A stretch of 51,600 bases of DNA from Ruminococcus sp. (GTDB lineage Bacteria; Bacillota; Clostridia; Oscillospirales; Ruminococcaceae), in contig JAFTQW010000039.1 in the NCBI GenBank assembly GCA_017462565.1, forward strand, positions 1 through 51,600, written 5' to 3'. Positions 1-8,252 of the stretch are shown piece by piece (the stretch's first letter is position 1; every line of letters starts with the position of its first letter). Below the pieces are notes generated by a model. The model searched no databases, had not been told where the DNA came from, and worked only from the letters and a program-made list of their open reading frames with translations. The position numbers and the translations under genes are program-made.

Positions 1-29
1 CTTTGCGGAGCGCCCGAAGGCTGTATGCA

Positions 30-103
30 GGGCTTTGCCCCACACCCCACCAGAGGCGCTGCCTCTGGACTCTGCCAAAGGGACATTGTCCCTTTGGAAT
101 CCC
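30..103. repeat. Modular tandem-hairpin repeat, copy 1
   Basis: Three hairpins follow one another: a small GGGC-TTT-GCCC stem at 30-40, CCAGAGGC/GCCTCTGG at 50-68, and CCAAAGGGAC/GTCCCTTTGG at 75-97, then AATCCC. The same order of modules recurs at 10026-10099 and, without the first module, at 48562-48622. The module sequences differ but the last hairpin and its AATCCC or AAACCC tail are conserved. No coding signal is seen in positions 1-179. Confidence 0.75.
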
Positions 104-137
104 ATTATTAGTCAAAAATTACTTTTTCGACAGACTG

Positions 138-166
138 AAACGCTGCACATTTGCGCAGCGTTTTTT
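138..166 (+). terminator. Rho-independent terminator of an upstream plus-strand gene
   Basis: AAACGCTGC (138-146) pairs with GCAGCGTTT (155-163) around a short loop and is followed by a T run to 166. The T run is on the plus strand, so it most likely ends a gene left of the window. The minus-strand cluster that ends at 180 may also use the stem, but lacks a T tract on that side. Confidence 0.7.
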
Positions 167-179
167 CGGAACAATATAT

Positions 180-806
180 TCAGTCCTCTTCAAAAAGACC
201 TTTGTACTCAGCAACTCTTGCTCTGTCGCCGTGGCAGTCTATCTCAATTATTTCTTTTTTTAAGAGATGCATGACAGCTGCAAAAAGAATTGTGAAGCTT
301 ACGGCATTTACAAGAATGCTGAAATAAATTCTTATTCCGATAAGATTTCCGAACATTCCGCCAAGAATGAGTCCTATGCAAATTATAACGATAACCTCAA
401 ACTTAGTTTTATATGGATCGAAGCTTATGAAGGAAAAGCATACGGCTGCCGAAATAACAGCGTGCGCAATAGCAAGAACAAGCGAATAAGGATGATAAAA
501 GCTTCTTACAGCGTAGGAATTAAGTTCAAATATCATTAAAACGGCTTCCATGACTATGTATGCGGAAAATCCGATTTTAAGCCATTTTCTCATTCTGACT
601 GTTATGCAGATCAGATAATCCGACAGGGCAAGGAGCAGAAATCCGCCTATTTTAAGAGCATATGCAAAAACTTCGAGAAATTTTACAAGCGCCGGAGAAG
701 CCTGAAAATAAATTTTATAGAAAATGAATGTAACCAGCGCAAAAAGAATGAACAAAACATTTCCGAGCAGACCGAATAAAAGTCCTTTTGAAAGCTTGGC
801 GTGCAT
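180..806 (-). CDS. Polytopic membrane protein, unknown function
   Basis: The 208-residue product has about six hydrophobic segments (roughly residues 9-29, 40-62, 76-94, 104-124, 135-156 and 160-182) and short loops, ending in a charged cytoplasmic-looking tail rich in Glu and Lys. No catalytic motif is recognised and I cannot assign a family. It begins three bases after the purD stop and is the last gene of the minus-strand purine cluster, so it is probably co-transcribed with purD. That position alone does not tie it to purine metabolism, because several membrane and lipoprotein genes of unknown role are interleaved in this cluster. Confidence 0.75.
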   Translation of the reverse strand: MHAKLSKGLLFGLLGNVLFILFALVTFIFYKIYFQASPALVKFLEVFAYALKIGGFLLLALSDYLICITVRMRKWLKIGFSAYIVMEAVLMIFELNSYAVRSFYHPYSLVLAIAHAVISAAVCFSFISFDPYKTKFEVIVIICIGLILGGMFGNLIGIRIYFSILVNAVSFTILFAAVMHLLKKEIIEIDCHGDRARVAEYKGLFEED

Positions 807-809
807 GAT

Positions 810-2105
810 TCAGACCTCTGTGGTAAGGGCTTTAAGCGCTCTTTGTCCGATATCTTCTCTGTAATGAGCGTGTTTGAAGCCGACCTTTTCAACTCCTCTG
901 TAAGCGTTTGCAATAGCGGTTAAAAGAGTATTTCCGGTTGCGGTAACTCCGATAACTCTTCCGCCCGATGTTACGAGCCTGCCGTTTTCATCAAGCTTTG
1001 TTCCGGCATGATAAATGAAGCAGCCGTCGGTCTGTCCCATTTCGTCAAGGCCCTCAATTGGGTAGCCTGTAAAGTATTTCTGGGGATATCCCGGACTTGC
1101 CATTATAACGCAGGCACAGCTTCCCTTTTTCCATTTGATATCAACCTTATCAAGCTCGTGATTATAGATAGCTTCAAAAATTTCATATAGATCCGCTTCG
1201 AGCATCGGCAGAACGACCTGAGTTTCAGGATCGCCGAAACGGCAGTTGTATTCAATGACCTTTGGTCCCTTCGGAGTAAGCATAAGTCCGAAATAAAGGC
1301 AGCCTTCAAAAGTTCTTCCCTCGGCGTTCATAGCGTTGAGAGTAGGAATGAATATTTTGTCCATGCACTCCTTAGCGATATCATCGGTGTAATAGGGATT
1401 CGGAGAGATAGTTCCCATGCCTCCGGTGTTAAGTCCCATGTCGCCGTTGAGGGCACGTTTGTGATCCATAGAGGATATCATCGGAACTATCGTTTTTCCG
1501 TCTGTAAATGAAAGAACCGAAACTTCCGGGCCGGTAAGATATTCCTCGATAACTATTCTTGCCGAGCTTTTTCCAAATTTCTGCTCGTCTATCATTTCGT
1601 GAACAGCCTGTATAGCTTCTTCTTCATTTTCGGCAATGATAACTCCCTTGCCAAGAGCAAGTCCGTCCGCTTTGATAACGGCAGGGTAGCTGTTCTGCTC
1701 TTTAAGATAAGCCACAGCCTTTTCGCTTTCTGTAAAAACCTCATAGAAAGCGGTTGGAATATTATATTTCTTCATAAGCTCTTTTGAGAAAACCTTAGAG
1801 CCTTCGATAATTGCGGCATTTGCCTTCGGACCGAAAGTCATGAAGCCTTCTGCCTGAAGTGCGTCAACCATGCCGAGAACGAGCGGATCGTCCGGAGCAA
1901 CTACGACCATATCGGGCTGGAGCTTCTTTGCAAGGGCGATAACTCCGTCGATATCTGTTGCGGAAACGCTGAAGCATTCTGCGTATTTCGATATACCGCC
2001 GTTTCCGGGGGCGCAGTAGATTTTGCCAACGTGTTTGCTTTCGGCGAGTTTCATTATAATGGCGTGCTCTCTGCCGCCTCCGCCGATTACTAATATATTT
2101 TTCAT
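810..2105 (-). CDS. purD: Phosphoribosylamine-glycine ligase (GAR synthetase)
   Basis: PurD joins glycine to 5-phosphoribosylamine using ATP, the second step of de novo purine synthesis, in the cytoplasm. At 431 residues it is the usual length. The N-terminal nucleotide-fold signature GGGGREHAI is at residues 8-16. The ATP-grasp part includes the stretches KADGLALGKGV and GEYxTG-like EEYLTGPEVSVL, then the conserved GGMGT and EYNCRFGDPETQ segments that carry metal and ATP ligands. The order is N domain, ATP-grasp, C domain, with no truncation. It is followed three bases later by a membrane protein gene and preceded by a lipoprotein gene, inside the purine cluster. Confidence 0.97.
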   Translation of the reverse strand: MKNILVIGGGGREHAIIMKLAESKHVGKIYCAPGNGGISKYAECFSVSATDIDGVIALAKKLQPDMVVVAPDDPLVLGMVDALQAEGFMTFGPKANAAIIEGSKVFSKELMKKYNIPTAFYEVFTESEKAVAYLKEQNSYPAVIKADGLALGKGVIIAENEEEAIQAVHEMIDEQKFGKSSARIVIEEYLTGPEVSVLSFTDGKTIVPMISSMDHKRALNGDMGLNTGGMGTISPNPYYTDDIAKECMDKIFIPTLNAMNAEGRTFEGCLYFGLMLTPKGPKVIEYNCRFGDPETQVVLPMLEADLYEIFEAIYNHELDKVDIKWKKGSCACVIMASPGYPQKYFTGYPIEGLDEMGQTDGCFIYHAGTKLDENGRLVTSGGRVIGVTATGNTLLTAIANAYRGVEKVGFKHAHYREDIGQRALKALTTEV

Positions 2106-2114
2106 AAAAGTTTA

Positions 2115-2780
2115 CTACTCCTTTTTATTATATTCCACTAATCTGATAATACTTTCAATATCCTCATCGCTTAATTGATGTTCATCATTTTTCATTTCGA
2201 GGAAGAAGATAAAATCATCCTCTCCGCCGCCCTGAACAATAATCACTTTTTCAGCCAAAGAATTATCTATATTTTTAATAATCGCAGCATTATTTTCAAA
2301 TGAATTGATATAAGAAACAGCGTCTGCTTTATCATCCAGTCCAAGAGACTGAAGCTCGAATTCAACGAATTCATCAAGGGTATGATTTGTATCGGTAAAA
2401 TGACTGATACCCATATCGGTTGAGATCACAGCATCTTCGTCTGTAGTATCAGTATAGGTGAAAACAAATTCCGCAGCCTTTGTATCGGGACTTTCATATT
2501 GCGTCAGACCGAGAGCTTTACTGATACGAAAGGTAAAAACCCCATCGTCTGTTTCATAAGTATCGTAGTTTTCGTCCAACCACTCGCTTGCCTCGGCAAA
2601 CATAGAACTTAAACTGTCCGCAGCTTCTTCCTGCGACATTGTTGTTGTATGCTGAACTTCGGCTGAATATGATTCTGTCGGCTGAATATCGTTGACCGAG
2701 CTGTTTTTGTGTTCACATCCGCTGAATACTGTTGTTATAGAAACAGCAAGAAGAACTGCCAGTATTGAAATGATTTTCAT
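2115..2780 (-). CDS. Small secreted lipoprotein, unknown function
   Basis: The 221-residue product starts with a lipoprotein signal peptide: Lys, a hydrophobic stretch and the lipobox FSGC at about residues 19-22, so mature protein would be lipid-anchored on the outer face of the membrane. After a Ser/Thr/Glu linker the body (about 55-221) is acidic and mixed alpha/beta. I do not recognise a family. It sits between the AICAR formyltransferase gene and purD, with gaps of 20 and 9 bases, so it is almost surely in the same transcript. It is one of five lipoproteins in this cluster; its body is less obviously related to the three tandem paralogues at 4918-6931. Confidence 0.8.
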   Translation of the reverse strand: MKIISILAVLLAVSITTVFSGCEHKNSSVNDIQPTESYSAEVQHTTTMSQEEAADSLSSMFAEASEWLDENYDTYETDDGVFTFRISKALGLTQYESPDTKAAEFVFTYTDTTDEDAVISTDMGISHFTDTNHTLDEFVEFELQSLGLDDKADAVSYINSFENNAAIIKNIDNSLAEKVIIVQGGGEDDFIFFLEMKNDEHQLSDEDIESIIRLVEYNKKE

Positions 2781-2800
2781 GGTTAATAATCTCCCATAAA

Positions 2801-3982
2801 TCAGTGATGGAAAAGACGGATTCCTGTAAACGCCATAGCAATATTATATTTGTTGCAGGTTTCGATAACGTTATCGTCACGGATAGAACCGCCCGGCTCT
2901 GCGATATACTCAACTCCTGATTTCTTTGCTCTTTCAATGTTGTCGCCGAATGGGAAGAATGCGTCCGAACCGAGACAAACTCCGGTATTCTTAGCGAGCC
3001 AAGCCTTTTTCTCCTCGGCAGTAAATACTTCCGGCTTAACCTTGAAAATTCTCTGCCATTCGCCCTCGCGGAGAACGTCCTCGTATTCGTCGCCCATGTA
3101 AACGTCGATAGCGTTGTCACGGTCTGCACGGCGGATGCCGTCTACAAACTGGAGTCCCATAACCTGCGGAGACTGTCTCAGCCACCAGTTATCAGCTTTC
3201 TGACCTGCAAGACGTGTGCAGTGGATTCTCGACTGCTGACCTGCGCCGATTCCTATAGCTTGCCCGTCCTTAACGTAGCATACTGAATTGGACTGCGTAT
3301 ATTTCAGTGTGATAAGAGAAATGAGAAGATCGTCCTTTTTATCCTCCGGAATGTCCTTGTTTTCTGTAACGATGTTTGAAAGAAGCTCACGGTTGATATC
3401 AAGCTCGTTTCTTCCCTGCTCGAAGGAAACTCCGTAAACCTGTTTTGTTTCGATCGGAGCAGGCTTGTAGTTTTCGTCAATCTTGAGGATGCAGTATGTA
3501 CCCTTTCTCTTTGATTTGAGAATTTCAAGCGCTTCGTCATCGTAATCCGGAGCGATAATTCCGTCGGAAACTTCTCTCTGGATCATTTTTGCCGTGCATA
3601 CGTCAACCTTATCGGAGAGAGCAATGAAATCGCCGTAGGATGACATTCTGTCTGCGCCTCTTGCTCTTGCGTAAGCGCTTGCAAGAGGAGAAAGCTCGCC
3701 GAGATCGTCTACCCAGTAGATTTTTTTGAGATCGTCTGAAAGAGGTCTGCCGATAGCTGCTCCGGCAGGGGAAACGTGCTTGAAAGAAGTTGCCGCACAT
3801 ACTCCTGTTGCTGCTTTAAGCTCCTTAACGAGCTGCCAGCCGTTGAGAGCGTCAAGAAGATTGATATAGCCGGGACGTCCGCAGAGAACTTCGATAGGAA
3901 GTTCGCTTCCGTCTGCCATATAAACTCTTGAGGGCTTCTGATTTGGATTGCATCCATACTTTAACTGCATTTCATTTGACAT
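2801..3982 (-). CDS. purH: Stand-alone AICAR formyltransferase (PurH without IMP cyclohydrolase)
   Basis: This 393-residue enzyme matches only the transformylase half of PurH (AICARFT family): it transfers a formyl group from 10-formyl-THF to AICAR to give FAICAR. Recognisable segments are YGCNPNQKP near the N terminus, SFKHVSPAGAA with the Lys-His pair, RIHCTRLAG, DGIRRADRDNAIDVY and the C-terminal FPFGDNIERA and EPGGSIRDDN. The N-terminal MGS-like IMP cyclohydrolase domain of bifunctional PurH is absent. The start at 3982 is chosen over an upstream ATG because AGGAGG lies 8 bases before it. The missing cyclohydrolase activity is supplied by the PurO-type gene at 6956-7669 in the same cluster. 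Confidence 0.93.
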   Translation of the reverse strand: MSNEMQLKYGCNPNQKPSRVYMADGSELPIEVLCGRPGYINLLDALNGWQLVKELKAATGVCAATSFKHVSPAGAAIGRPLSDDLKKIYWVDDLGELSPLASAYARARGADRMSSYGDFIALSDKVDVCTAKMIQREVSDGIIAPDYDDEALEILKSKRKGTYCILKIDENYKPAPIETKQVYGVSFEQGRNELDINRELLSNIVTENKDIPEDKKDDLLISLITLKYTQSNSVCYVKDGQAIGIGAGQQSRIHCTRLAGQKADNWWLRQSPQVMGLQFVDGIRRADRDNAIDVYMGDEYEDVLREGEWQRIFKVKPEVFTAEEKKAWLAKNTGVCLGSDAFFPFGDNIERAKKSGVEYIAEPGGSIRDDNVIETCNKYNIAMAFTGIRLFHH

Positions 3983-3995
3983 AATAATGTCCTCC

Positions 3996-4874
3996 TTAAT
4001 TATAAAATTCATATTCATATTCTGTATATTCTAATTCCTCGCCGTCGCAGAAGCTTTGCTCCTTTATAAGGCGGTTTTCGGAATTATAGGTGTATTTGAT
4101 TTCCTTATCGTTGTCAATATGAGTTTTTACATTTCCGTTTTCGTCATAAGTGAATTGTTCATTTCTCTTATAACCGTCGTTATTTTGGGTTACACTGCTG
4201 ATAAATCTGCCATTGCCGTCATATTGATAGGTATAGGTTGTCTCTAAACAGATTGTTTCGTCCGGCTCTTCGTATATGCTTGTTATGGGATTGCCATACT
4301 CGTCATATGTATAAGAAATTGCATATTTATAATTGTCGTTTATGAAAGCGATTTCTTTTACCAAGATACCGTTTGAATACTCATAGTCAATGTGTTGCAG
4401 CCCATGCATTGTTTCACATTCTTCCGAGACTATTGTTCCGTCAGAGTTGTATTCATAGGTTTGCCGGAATATTGATGGAGTTGTCTGTCCGGACTTAACC
4501 TGACTAAGCGAAAGAATCGGGTTGTCATGTTCATCAAAGAATTCAATTTCTTGGTATGCATCAAAATCATAGGATTTGCTGTATATGAGCGCTGTCCTTT
4601 TATATGCCGCATTTTCGGGAACTTCAACGTCAAATTCCTCAATATGGGATTCAGTCGGAGCAGTTTGCTCTTCGGTTGTTTCCTCAGAGACAGTTGTTTC
4701 TGCCGCAGTATTTTCAGCAGTGGTGACCTCTGTAGGAGCTTCGGTCTGATCGGAAATTGATTTCGTTACGGAAGCTTTCTCCGTTGATGTTTCAGCAGTT
4801 TCTTTTACGCCGCAGGCTGTTAGAAAAGCTGTGCATACTGACGCAGATAATATTATTTTACGGATGATTTTCAT
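3996..4874 (-). CDS. Lipoprotein with YD/RHS-like repeats
   Basis: The 292-residue product has a lipoprotein signal peptide with lipobox LTAC (about residues 19-22), then a Thr/Glu-rich linker of about 55 residues, and a body of tandem YD-type repeats such as YTYDEYGNPITS, YQYDGNGRF, FTYDENGNV and YTYNSENRL. Such beta-rich repeats occur in RHS/YD cell-surface proteins. No toxin or catalytic domain follows, so this is probably a small surface lipoprotein, not an RHS toxin. ATG at 4874 is preferred to the GTG at 4880 because it lies about 8 bases from AAAGGAG. Its stop lies within the ribosome site of the purH gene, suggesting translational coupling. Confidence 0.8.
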   Translation of the reverse strand: MKIIRKIILSASVCTAFLTACGVKETAETSTEKASVTKSISDQTEAPTEVTTAENTAAETTVSEETTEEQTAPTESHIEEFDVEVPENAAYKRTALIYSKSYDFDAYQEIEFFDEHDNPILSLSQVKSGQTTPSIFRQTYEYNSDGTIVSEECETMHGLQHIDYEYSNGILVKEIAFINDNYKYAISYTYDEYGNPITSIYEEPDETICLETTYTYQYDGNGRFISSVTQNNDGYKRNEQFTYDENGNVKTHIDNDKEIKYTYNSENRLIKEQSFCDGEELEYTEYEYEFYN

Positions 4875-4917
4875 TTTCACTGCTCCTTTCCGTTAATCTT
4901 AAAATCAATGATAACTT

Positions 4918-5487
4918 TTATCCAAGAGTATCCGCTTCTGCCGGAATTATTTTTCCGCCCTCTTCAAGTTCGATAACGCAGATTTTTCGTGTCTGAGTTT
5001 CACTTTCTCCGTTTGCTTTGGTAAATTCAAACTGGATTTTATATTCATAGCCGTTGTTTGCCTGAACGTTAGCAGCATTGAATTTAGAACTGAAATATTC
5101 CTCCGCTCCGTAAAGCTGAATGTCCGAAAGTTCTCCGAGCGCTCTTATATCTGAAACGGAAATGGAGGTTTCAGCAATCATATCGCTCCTGTTAGAGTTG
5201 AAATGTTCTGCTTTGCCGTTTAATTCTCCGCTTGCTTCAAGCTGTTTAAGAGCCTGTTCGGGAGTTATAAGAGCGTAATATTTTTCCCCTCCGTTCGGAC
5301 TGTAAAGAATATCGGCAAATTCTTTTGCTGTATCGTCAGGAGAGATTTTTGATTCTGTTCTTACTCTTGGAGGCTTCTCGGCGGAGCTTAATGAAGAATC
5401 TCCGCTTTTATCATCCTTTTTACTGCACGAGCAGAATGCAGCCGTTAAAGCCATGCAGGCGATAAGAATCGCAAAAAGCTTTTTCAT
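4918..5487 (-). CDS. Lipoprotein, member 1 of a tandem paralogous trio
   Basis: The 189-residue protein has a lipoprotein signal peptide (lipobox FCSC, about residues 18-21), a short Ser/Asp/Lys linker, and a body shared with the next two genes: an AxxFADxLY segment, then YYALITPEQ, then a region with LSDIQLYGAEEYF, GYEYKI and a final beta strand ending in CVIELEEGGKIIP. The shared pattern of helix, then EEYF, then GYEY, then a C-terminal CVxxL strand points to one fold. Function is unknown; the fold could resemble small secreted domains of the DUF4878 or NTF2 kind, which is a guess. It is probably co-transcribed with the purine genes. Confidence 0.82.
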   Translation of the reverse strand: MKKLFAILIACMALTAAFCSCSKKDDKSGDSSLSSAEKPPRVRTESKISPDDTAKEFADILYSPNGGEKYYALITPEQALKQLEASGELNGKAEHFNSNRSDMIAETSISVSDIRALGELSDIQLYGAEEYFSSKFNAANVQANNGYEYKIQFEFTKANGESETQTRKICVIELEEGGKIIPAEADTLG

Positions 5488-5513
5488 GAGTATAAATCTC
5501 TCCTTATCAGATA

Positions 5514-6257
5514 TTATTCGCCGTAGTAATATTCAAGATCTTCGGCTGTCTCTTCAATTACCTTCCAGCCTTCTTTGAGCTTTACAACGCATACTTCACC
5601 CTCGTCGGTTTCAGTTTCGCCGCTTTCTAAGTCAGTTACCTCTATTTCAATATGATATTCATATCCCTTAGAGGCTGAAACTCCTTCAAGCTCTAATTCA
5701 AGGCTGAAATATTCTTCTACGCAGGCGAGCTGAGCGTCTGTAAGACTGCCGATCATTTCGACGCTTTTTATCTCAATGTCATATCCTTCAAGAGCTTCTT
5801 CAACATCCTGATTGTATTCGTCAATAACATCGTTCCATGTATCTTCTTCTTTAACAAAATCAATGTACTCGTCTGGAAGAATCAGCGAATAATACTCTTC
5901 CGCAGCATTTTTGCCGTAGAAGGAGTCAGCGTAATCTTTTGCTGTTTTGTCGGCATCGCTGTCGCTTTCGGAGCCGTTATCGTTATTGGAATTTGATTCT
6001 TCGTCATCTTCGGAAGAATCAGAATCGTTATCCTTTTTGGAACTTGATTTTTCATCGTCCTCATTTTCTTCGTCATCTGCAGAAGAATCGGAATCTTTAT
6101 CTTTTTTGCTGTTTGACTTAGCATCGTCAGCGTCATCGCTCACTGAGCTTTTGGACTTTTTTTCGCTGCTTTTATCATCATCGTCACTATATCCGCATGA
6201 AACAAACGCTGTAGTCAATGTCATGCAGGCAGCTAAAATTGCTAATATTTTTTTCAT
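5514..6257 (-). CDS. Lipoprotein with acidic Ser/Asp linker, paralogue 2
   Basis: This 247-residue lipoprotein (lipobox FVSC, about residues 18-21) differs from its neighbours by an extended linker of some 85 residues made almost entirely of Asp, Ser, Glu and Lys, in repeating KKDxDSSxDDEE-like units. The body after about residue 108 matches the paralogues: AKDYADSFYG, YYSLILPDE, LTDAQLACVEEYF, GYEYHIEIE and CVVKLKEGWKVI. The linker encodes a low-complexity DNA tract that may vary in length between strains. The start ATG at 6257 is preceded by a GGAGG site. A MITE-like repeat lies just upstream at 6281-6390. Confidence 0.83.
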   Translation of the reverse strand: MKKILAILAACMTLTTAFVSCGYSDDDDKSSEKKSKSSVSDDADDAKSNSKKDKDSDSSADDEENEDDEKSSSKKDNDSDSSEDDEESNSNNDNGSESDSDADKTAKDYADSFYGKNAAEEYYSLILPDEYIDFVKEEDTWNDVIDEYNQDVEEALEGYDIEIKSVEMIGSLTDAQLACVEEYFSLELELEGVSASKGYEYHIEIEVTDLESGETETDEGEVCVVKLKEGWKVIEETAEDLEYYYGE

Positions 6258-6280
6258 AATAAACCTCCGTTAAATTTTAG

Positions 6281-6390
6281 GAAATCATTGATTAAATCAC
6301 GCCTGAATTTCCAGTCATCCTGCACAGAAATTCCTTGACAGGCGTCATTTCTATACAATCTGACTGCGCAATGGATTTAATCAGTGCTTC
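6281..6390. repeat. MITE-like inverted-repeat element, copy A
   Basis: The element begins GAAATCATTGATTAAATC and ends with the near-perfect reverse complement GGATTTAATCAGTGCTTC. It is flanked by TTTAG on both sides, which looks like a 5-bp target duplication, and lies between two lipoprotein paralogues, at the stop codon of one. Inner segments such as TGCACAGAAAT, TTGACAGGCG, TTTCTATACAATCTGAC and TGACTGCGCAAT recur in the longer element at 44584-44755; this copy looks like an internally deleted form. Confidence 0.8.
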
Positions 6391-6391
6391 T

Positions 6392-6931
6392 TTAGTTATA
6401 TTTGTTGAGGGTTTCTGCACTCATTGGAATGATCTTCCATTCATCGTCAATTTTTAAAACGCAGACAGTTGTCTGCGGAGTTTCTTTACGATTCGTTTCA
6501 CGCTCAATTTGTTCAACTGTTATTGTGTATTCGTATCCCTGTTTTGCTTCAATGCCTGAGATACCTCTTTTTTCAAAATAGTTGCCTGCATATTCAAGCT
6601 GAGCTTCTGTAAGTTCATTGCCTTTTTTTACTTCCTTTACAACAACTTGATAATCCTCAAGAATTGTTGAAAACTGATCGCTGCCATACTTCACCACATT
6701 ATCCCATTCGTCTCTGTTTTTTAACTCTTCAATTTTTGATTCAGGAAGAATTAATTTCAGATGTGTTTCTGCATCGCTTTTACCGCATAAGTATTCTGCA
6801 AAATCGCTTGCGGCTTTATCAGCACCGCTTAGACTTTCTTTTTTACTGTCATTGTTATTCTTATCGCCGCACGAAATAAGTGATATTGCCATTGCTGTAC
6901 AGGCGGCTAAAATTGCTATAAACTTTTTCAA
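6392..6931 (-). CDS. Lipoprotein, paralogue 3
   Basis: The 179-residue product has a lipoprotein signal peptide with lipobox LISC (about residues 18-21) and a short linker. Its body carries the same landmarks as the two downstream paralogues: ASDFAEYLCG, LKLILPESK, LTEAQLEYAGNYF, QGYEYTITVE and CVLKIDDEWKIIP. It starts 24 bases after the PurO-type gene ends and is likely in the same transcript. Its stop codon lies in the apparent target duplication of the MITE-like element that separates it from the next paralogue. I know of no assigned function. Confidence 0.82.
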   Translation of the reverse strand: MKKFIAILAACTAMAISLISCGDKNNNDSKKESLSGADKAASDFAEYLCGKSDAETHLKLILPESKIEELKNRDEWDNVVKYGSDQFSTILEDYQVVVKEVKKGNELTEAQLEYAGNYFEKRGISGIEAKQGYEYTITVEQIERETNRKETPQTTVCVLKIDDEWKIIPMSAETLNKYN

Positions 6932-6955
6932 GGCAAAAATCCTCTCTCTATAAAA

Positions 6956-7669
6956 TCACTTATTCTTGTTGATGATACGAGTCTCCTCAGAACCGTCCTC
7001 AAGATTTACATAGCGAACGAAGAGAGAAACCTTGTTATCCTCGTTGAGGTTATTCCATAGCATATCTGTGAACTCATCTATTTCGCCTGAAATTTCCACC
7101 AGCTTAGGTTCGCCCTCAAAGCTCGGGAGCGGATTTCCGTCGCCCATGTAGGTGTGGATGAAGTGACCTTCGCCGTTTACGGGATTGTTGTAGGAGAAAG
7201 TATATCTCTGGCATGAATCAGGGTTGCCGTTTGCGCTTTTGAGTATAGACATTGCGTAGTTGAATCCGTTCTCTTCAAAACGGAGAATGCCTGAGATTCT
7301 GGGCGTGTAGTTCGGAGCGTCGTCCTCGAATTCTCTTGTTCTGAGTGCCTGCTCGAAAGTGAACTGCTTATCCATAAGATCGTAGATAGTGTCAGTCTGA
7401 TCGCCGTTTGTGACGATAAGCTTGTTTCCGAGAACTCTTACGGGAGCGTAGATAATGAGATGCGGATCAGTGAGTTTGCTCGGATCGAAAGCTTCTGTAC
7501 GGATGCCCTTTCCTTCTTCAATAAAAACACGGTTGCGGCTGTTTTCGCTTCTTCCCATAATGAAGTAAGCTGTAACAGCGTATTTTCCGTTTTCAGATTT
7601 GCCGATAACGATTCCTCTTCCGGGATAAGCGTTTGAATTAAGTTCCTTTGCGATATCAAGTTTGATCAT
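6956..7669 (-). CDS. purO: IMP cyclohydrolase, PurO type (IMP_cyclohyd family)
   Basis: The 237-residue protein resembles the archaeal-type IMP cyclohydrolase family (PF07826), which closes FAICAR to IMP in the final step of purine synthesis. The N-terminal YPGRGIVIG, the AYFIMGRSENSRNRVF segment, VTNGDQTDTIY, APNYTPRISGI and EGHFIHTYMGDG are landmarks I associate with clostridial members of this family. The ATG at 7669 is chosen over an upstream in-frame start because AAGGAG lies about 10 bases before it. Its presence in the same cluster as a formyltransferase-only PurH supports the assignment. The fold is unrelated to the PurH cyclohydrolase domain. The enzyme activity is inferred from family and context. 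Confidence 0.85.
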   Translation of the reverse strand: MIKLDIAKELNSNAYPGRGIVIGKSENGKYAVTAYFIMGRSENSRNRVFIEEGKGIRTEAFDPSKLTDPHLIIYAPVRVLGNKLIVTNGDQTDTIYDLMDKQFTFEQALRTREFEDDAPNYTPRISGILRFEENGFNYAMSILKSANGNPDSCQRYTFSYNNPVNGEGHFIHTYMGDGNPLPSFEGEPKLVEISGEIDEFTDMLWNNLNEDNKVSLFVRYVNLEDGSEETRIINKNK

Positions 7670-7686
7670 GATTAAATTACTCCTTT

Positions 7687-8247
7687 TCAGAAAATTAAAA
7701 ATGTGCAAATGCAGTCCGCAAATACGATAACTGCGGTAACTGCTGCGATAACATTGAGTGTTTTCCTGTTCGGCTTAGAGAGTATCCAGTTGAAAAGCGG
7801 CTGGACAAGATACATGAAAATTGTTCCACCAAGACCGAATCTTAGCGAGGTCGATAAGGCTATCCTCGCCTGAAAATTATATTTATAGCGTTCATATGTC
7901 TGCCACGGCCACGCTCCGGTCGCCGCCTCGAGTATGTAGCTGGCGATAAGTTCGATAAGAGTTGCCACAGCCATACATCCCAGAAAAATCAGGACAGGCT
8001 TTATGATATTCAGCCATTTAACGTCCTTTTTCTTCATTAGCCAATTGAAACACCCAAGAAATGATAATGCTCCGACTCCGTAAACTGGACAATACGGTCC
8101 GAAAAGAACGCCCCGATTTGTAAAGCCCCAGCGATAGATGAACGTTTCAAGAACGACCTCGTAGCACCAGCCGAGTACGGCATACATCATAAAGCATAAA
8201 AACAGCTTTTGGATATATTGTTTTTCTTTTATTAAAGATATATTCAT
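7687..8247 (-). CDS. PF06541-family membrane protein (putative ABC-transporter type IV)
   Basis: The 186-residue protein has about five hydrophobic segments. Near the N terminus it carries GWCYEVVLETFIY followed by NRGVLFGPYCPVYGVGAL, the hallmark of the PF06541 family, often labelled putative ABC transporter permease although no transport role is shown. A later segment, SLRFGLGGTIFMYLVQPLFNWIL, is also typical. It lies 5 bases after purN and 17 bases before the PurO-type gene. No ATPase subunit is adjacent, so a transporter role is not supported by context. Confidence 0.85.
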   Translation of the reverse strand: MNISLIKEKQYIQKLFLCFMMYAVLGWCYEVVLETFIYRWGFTNRGVLFGPYCPVYGVGALSFLGCFNWLMKKKDVKWLNIIKPVLIFLGCMAVATLIELIASYILEAATGAWPWQTYERYKYNFQARIALSTSLRFGLGGTIFMYLVQPLFNWILSKPNRKTLNVIAAVTAVIVFADCICTFLIF

Positions 8248-8252
8248 AGCCT

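Noticed and set aside
3996-4874. RHS polymorphic toxin
   Set aside because: There are a few YD-like repeats but no toxin domain, no immunity gene and a short lipoprotein architecture.
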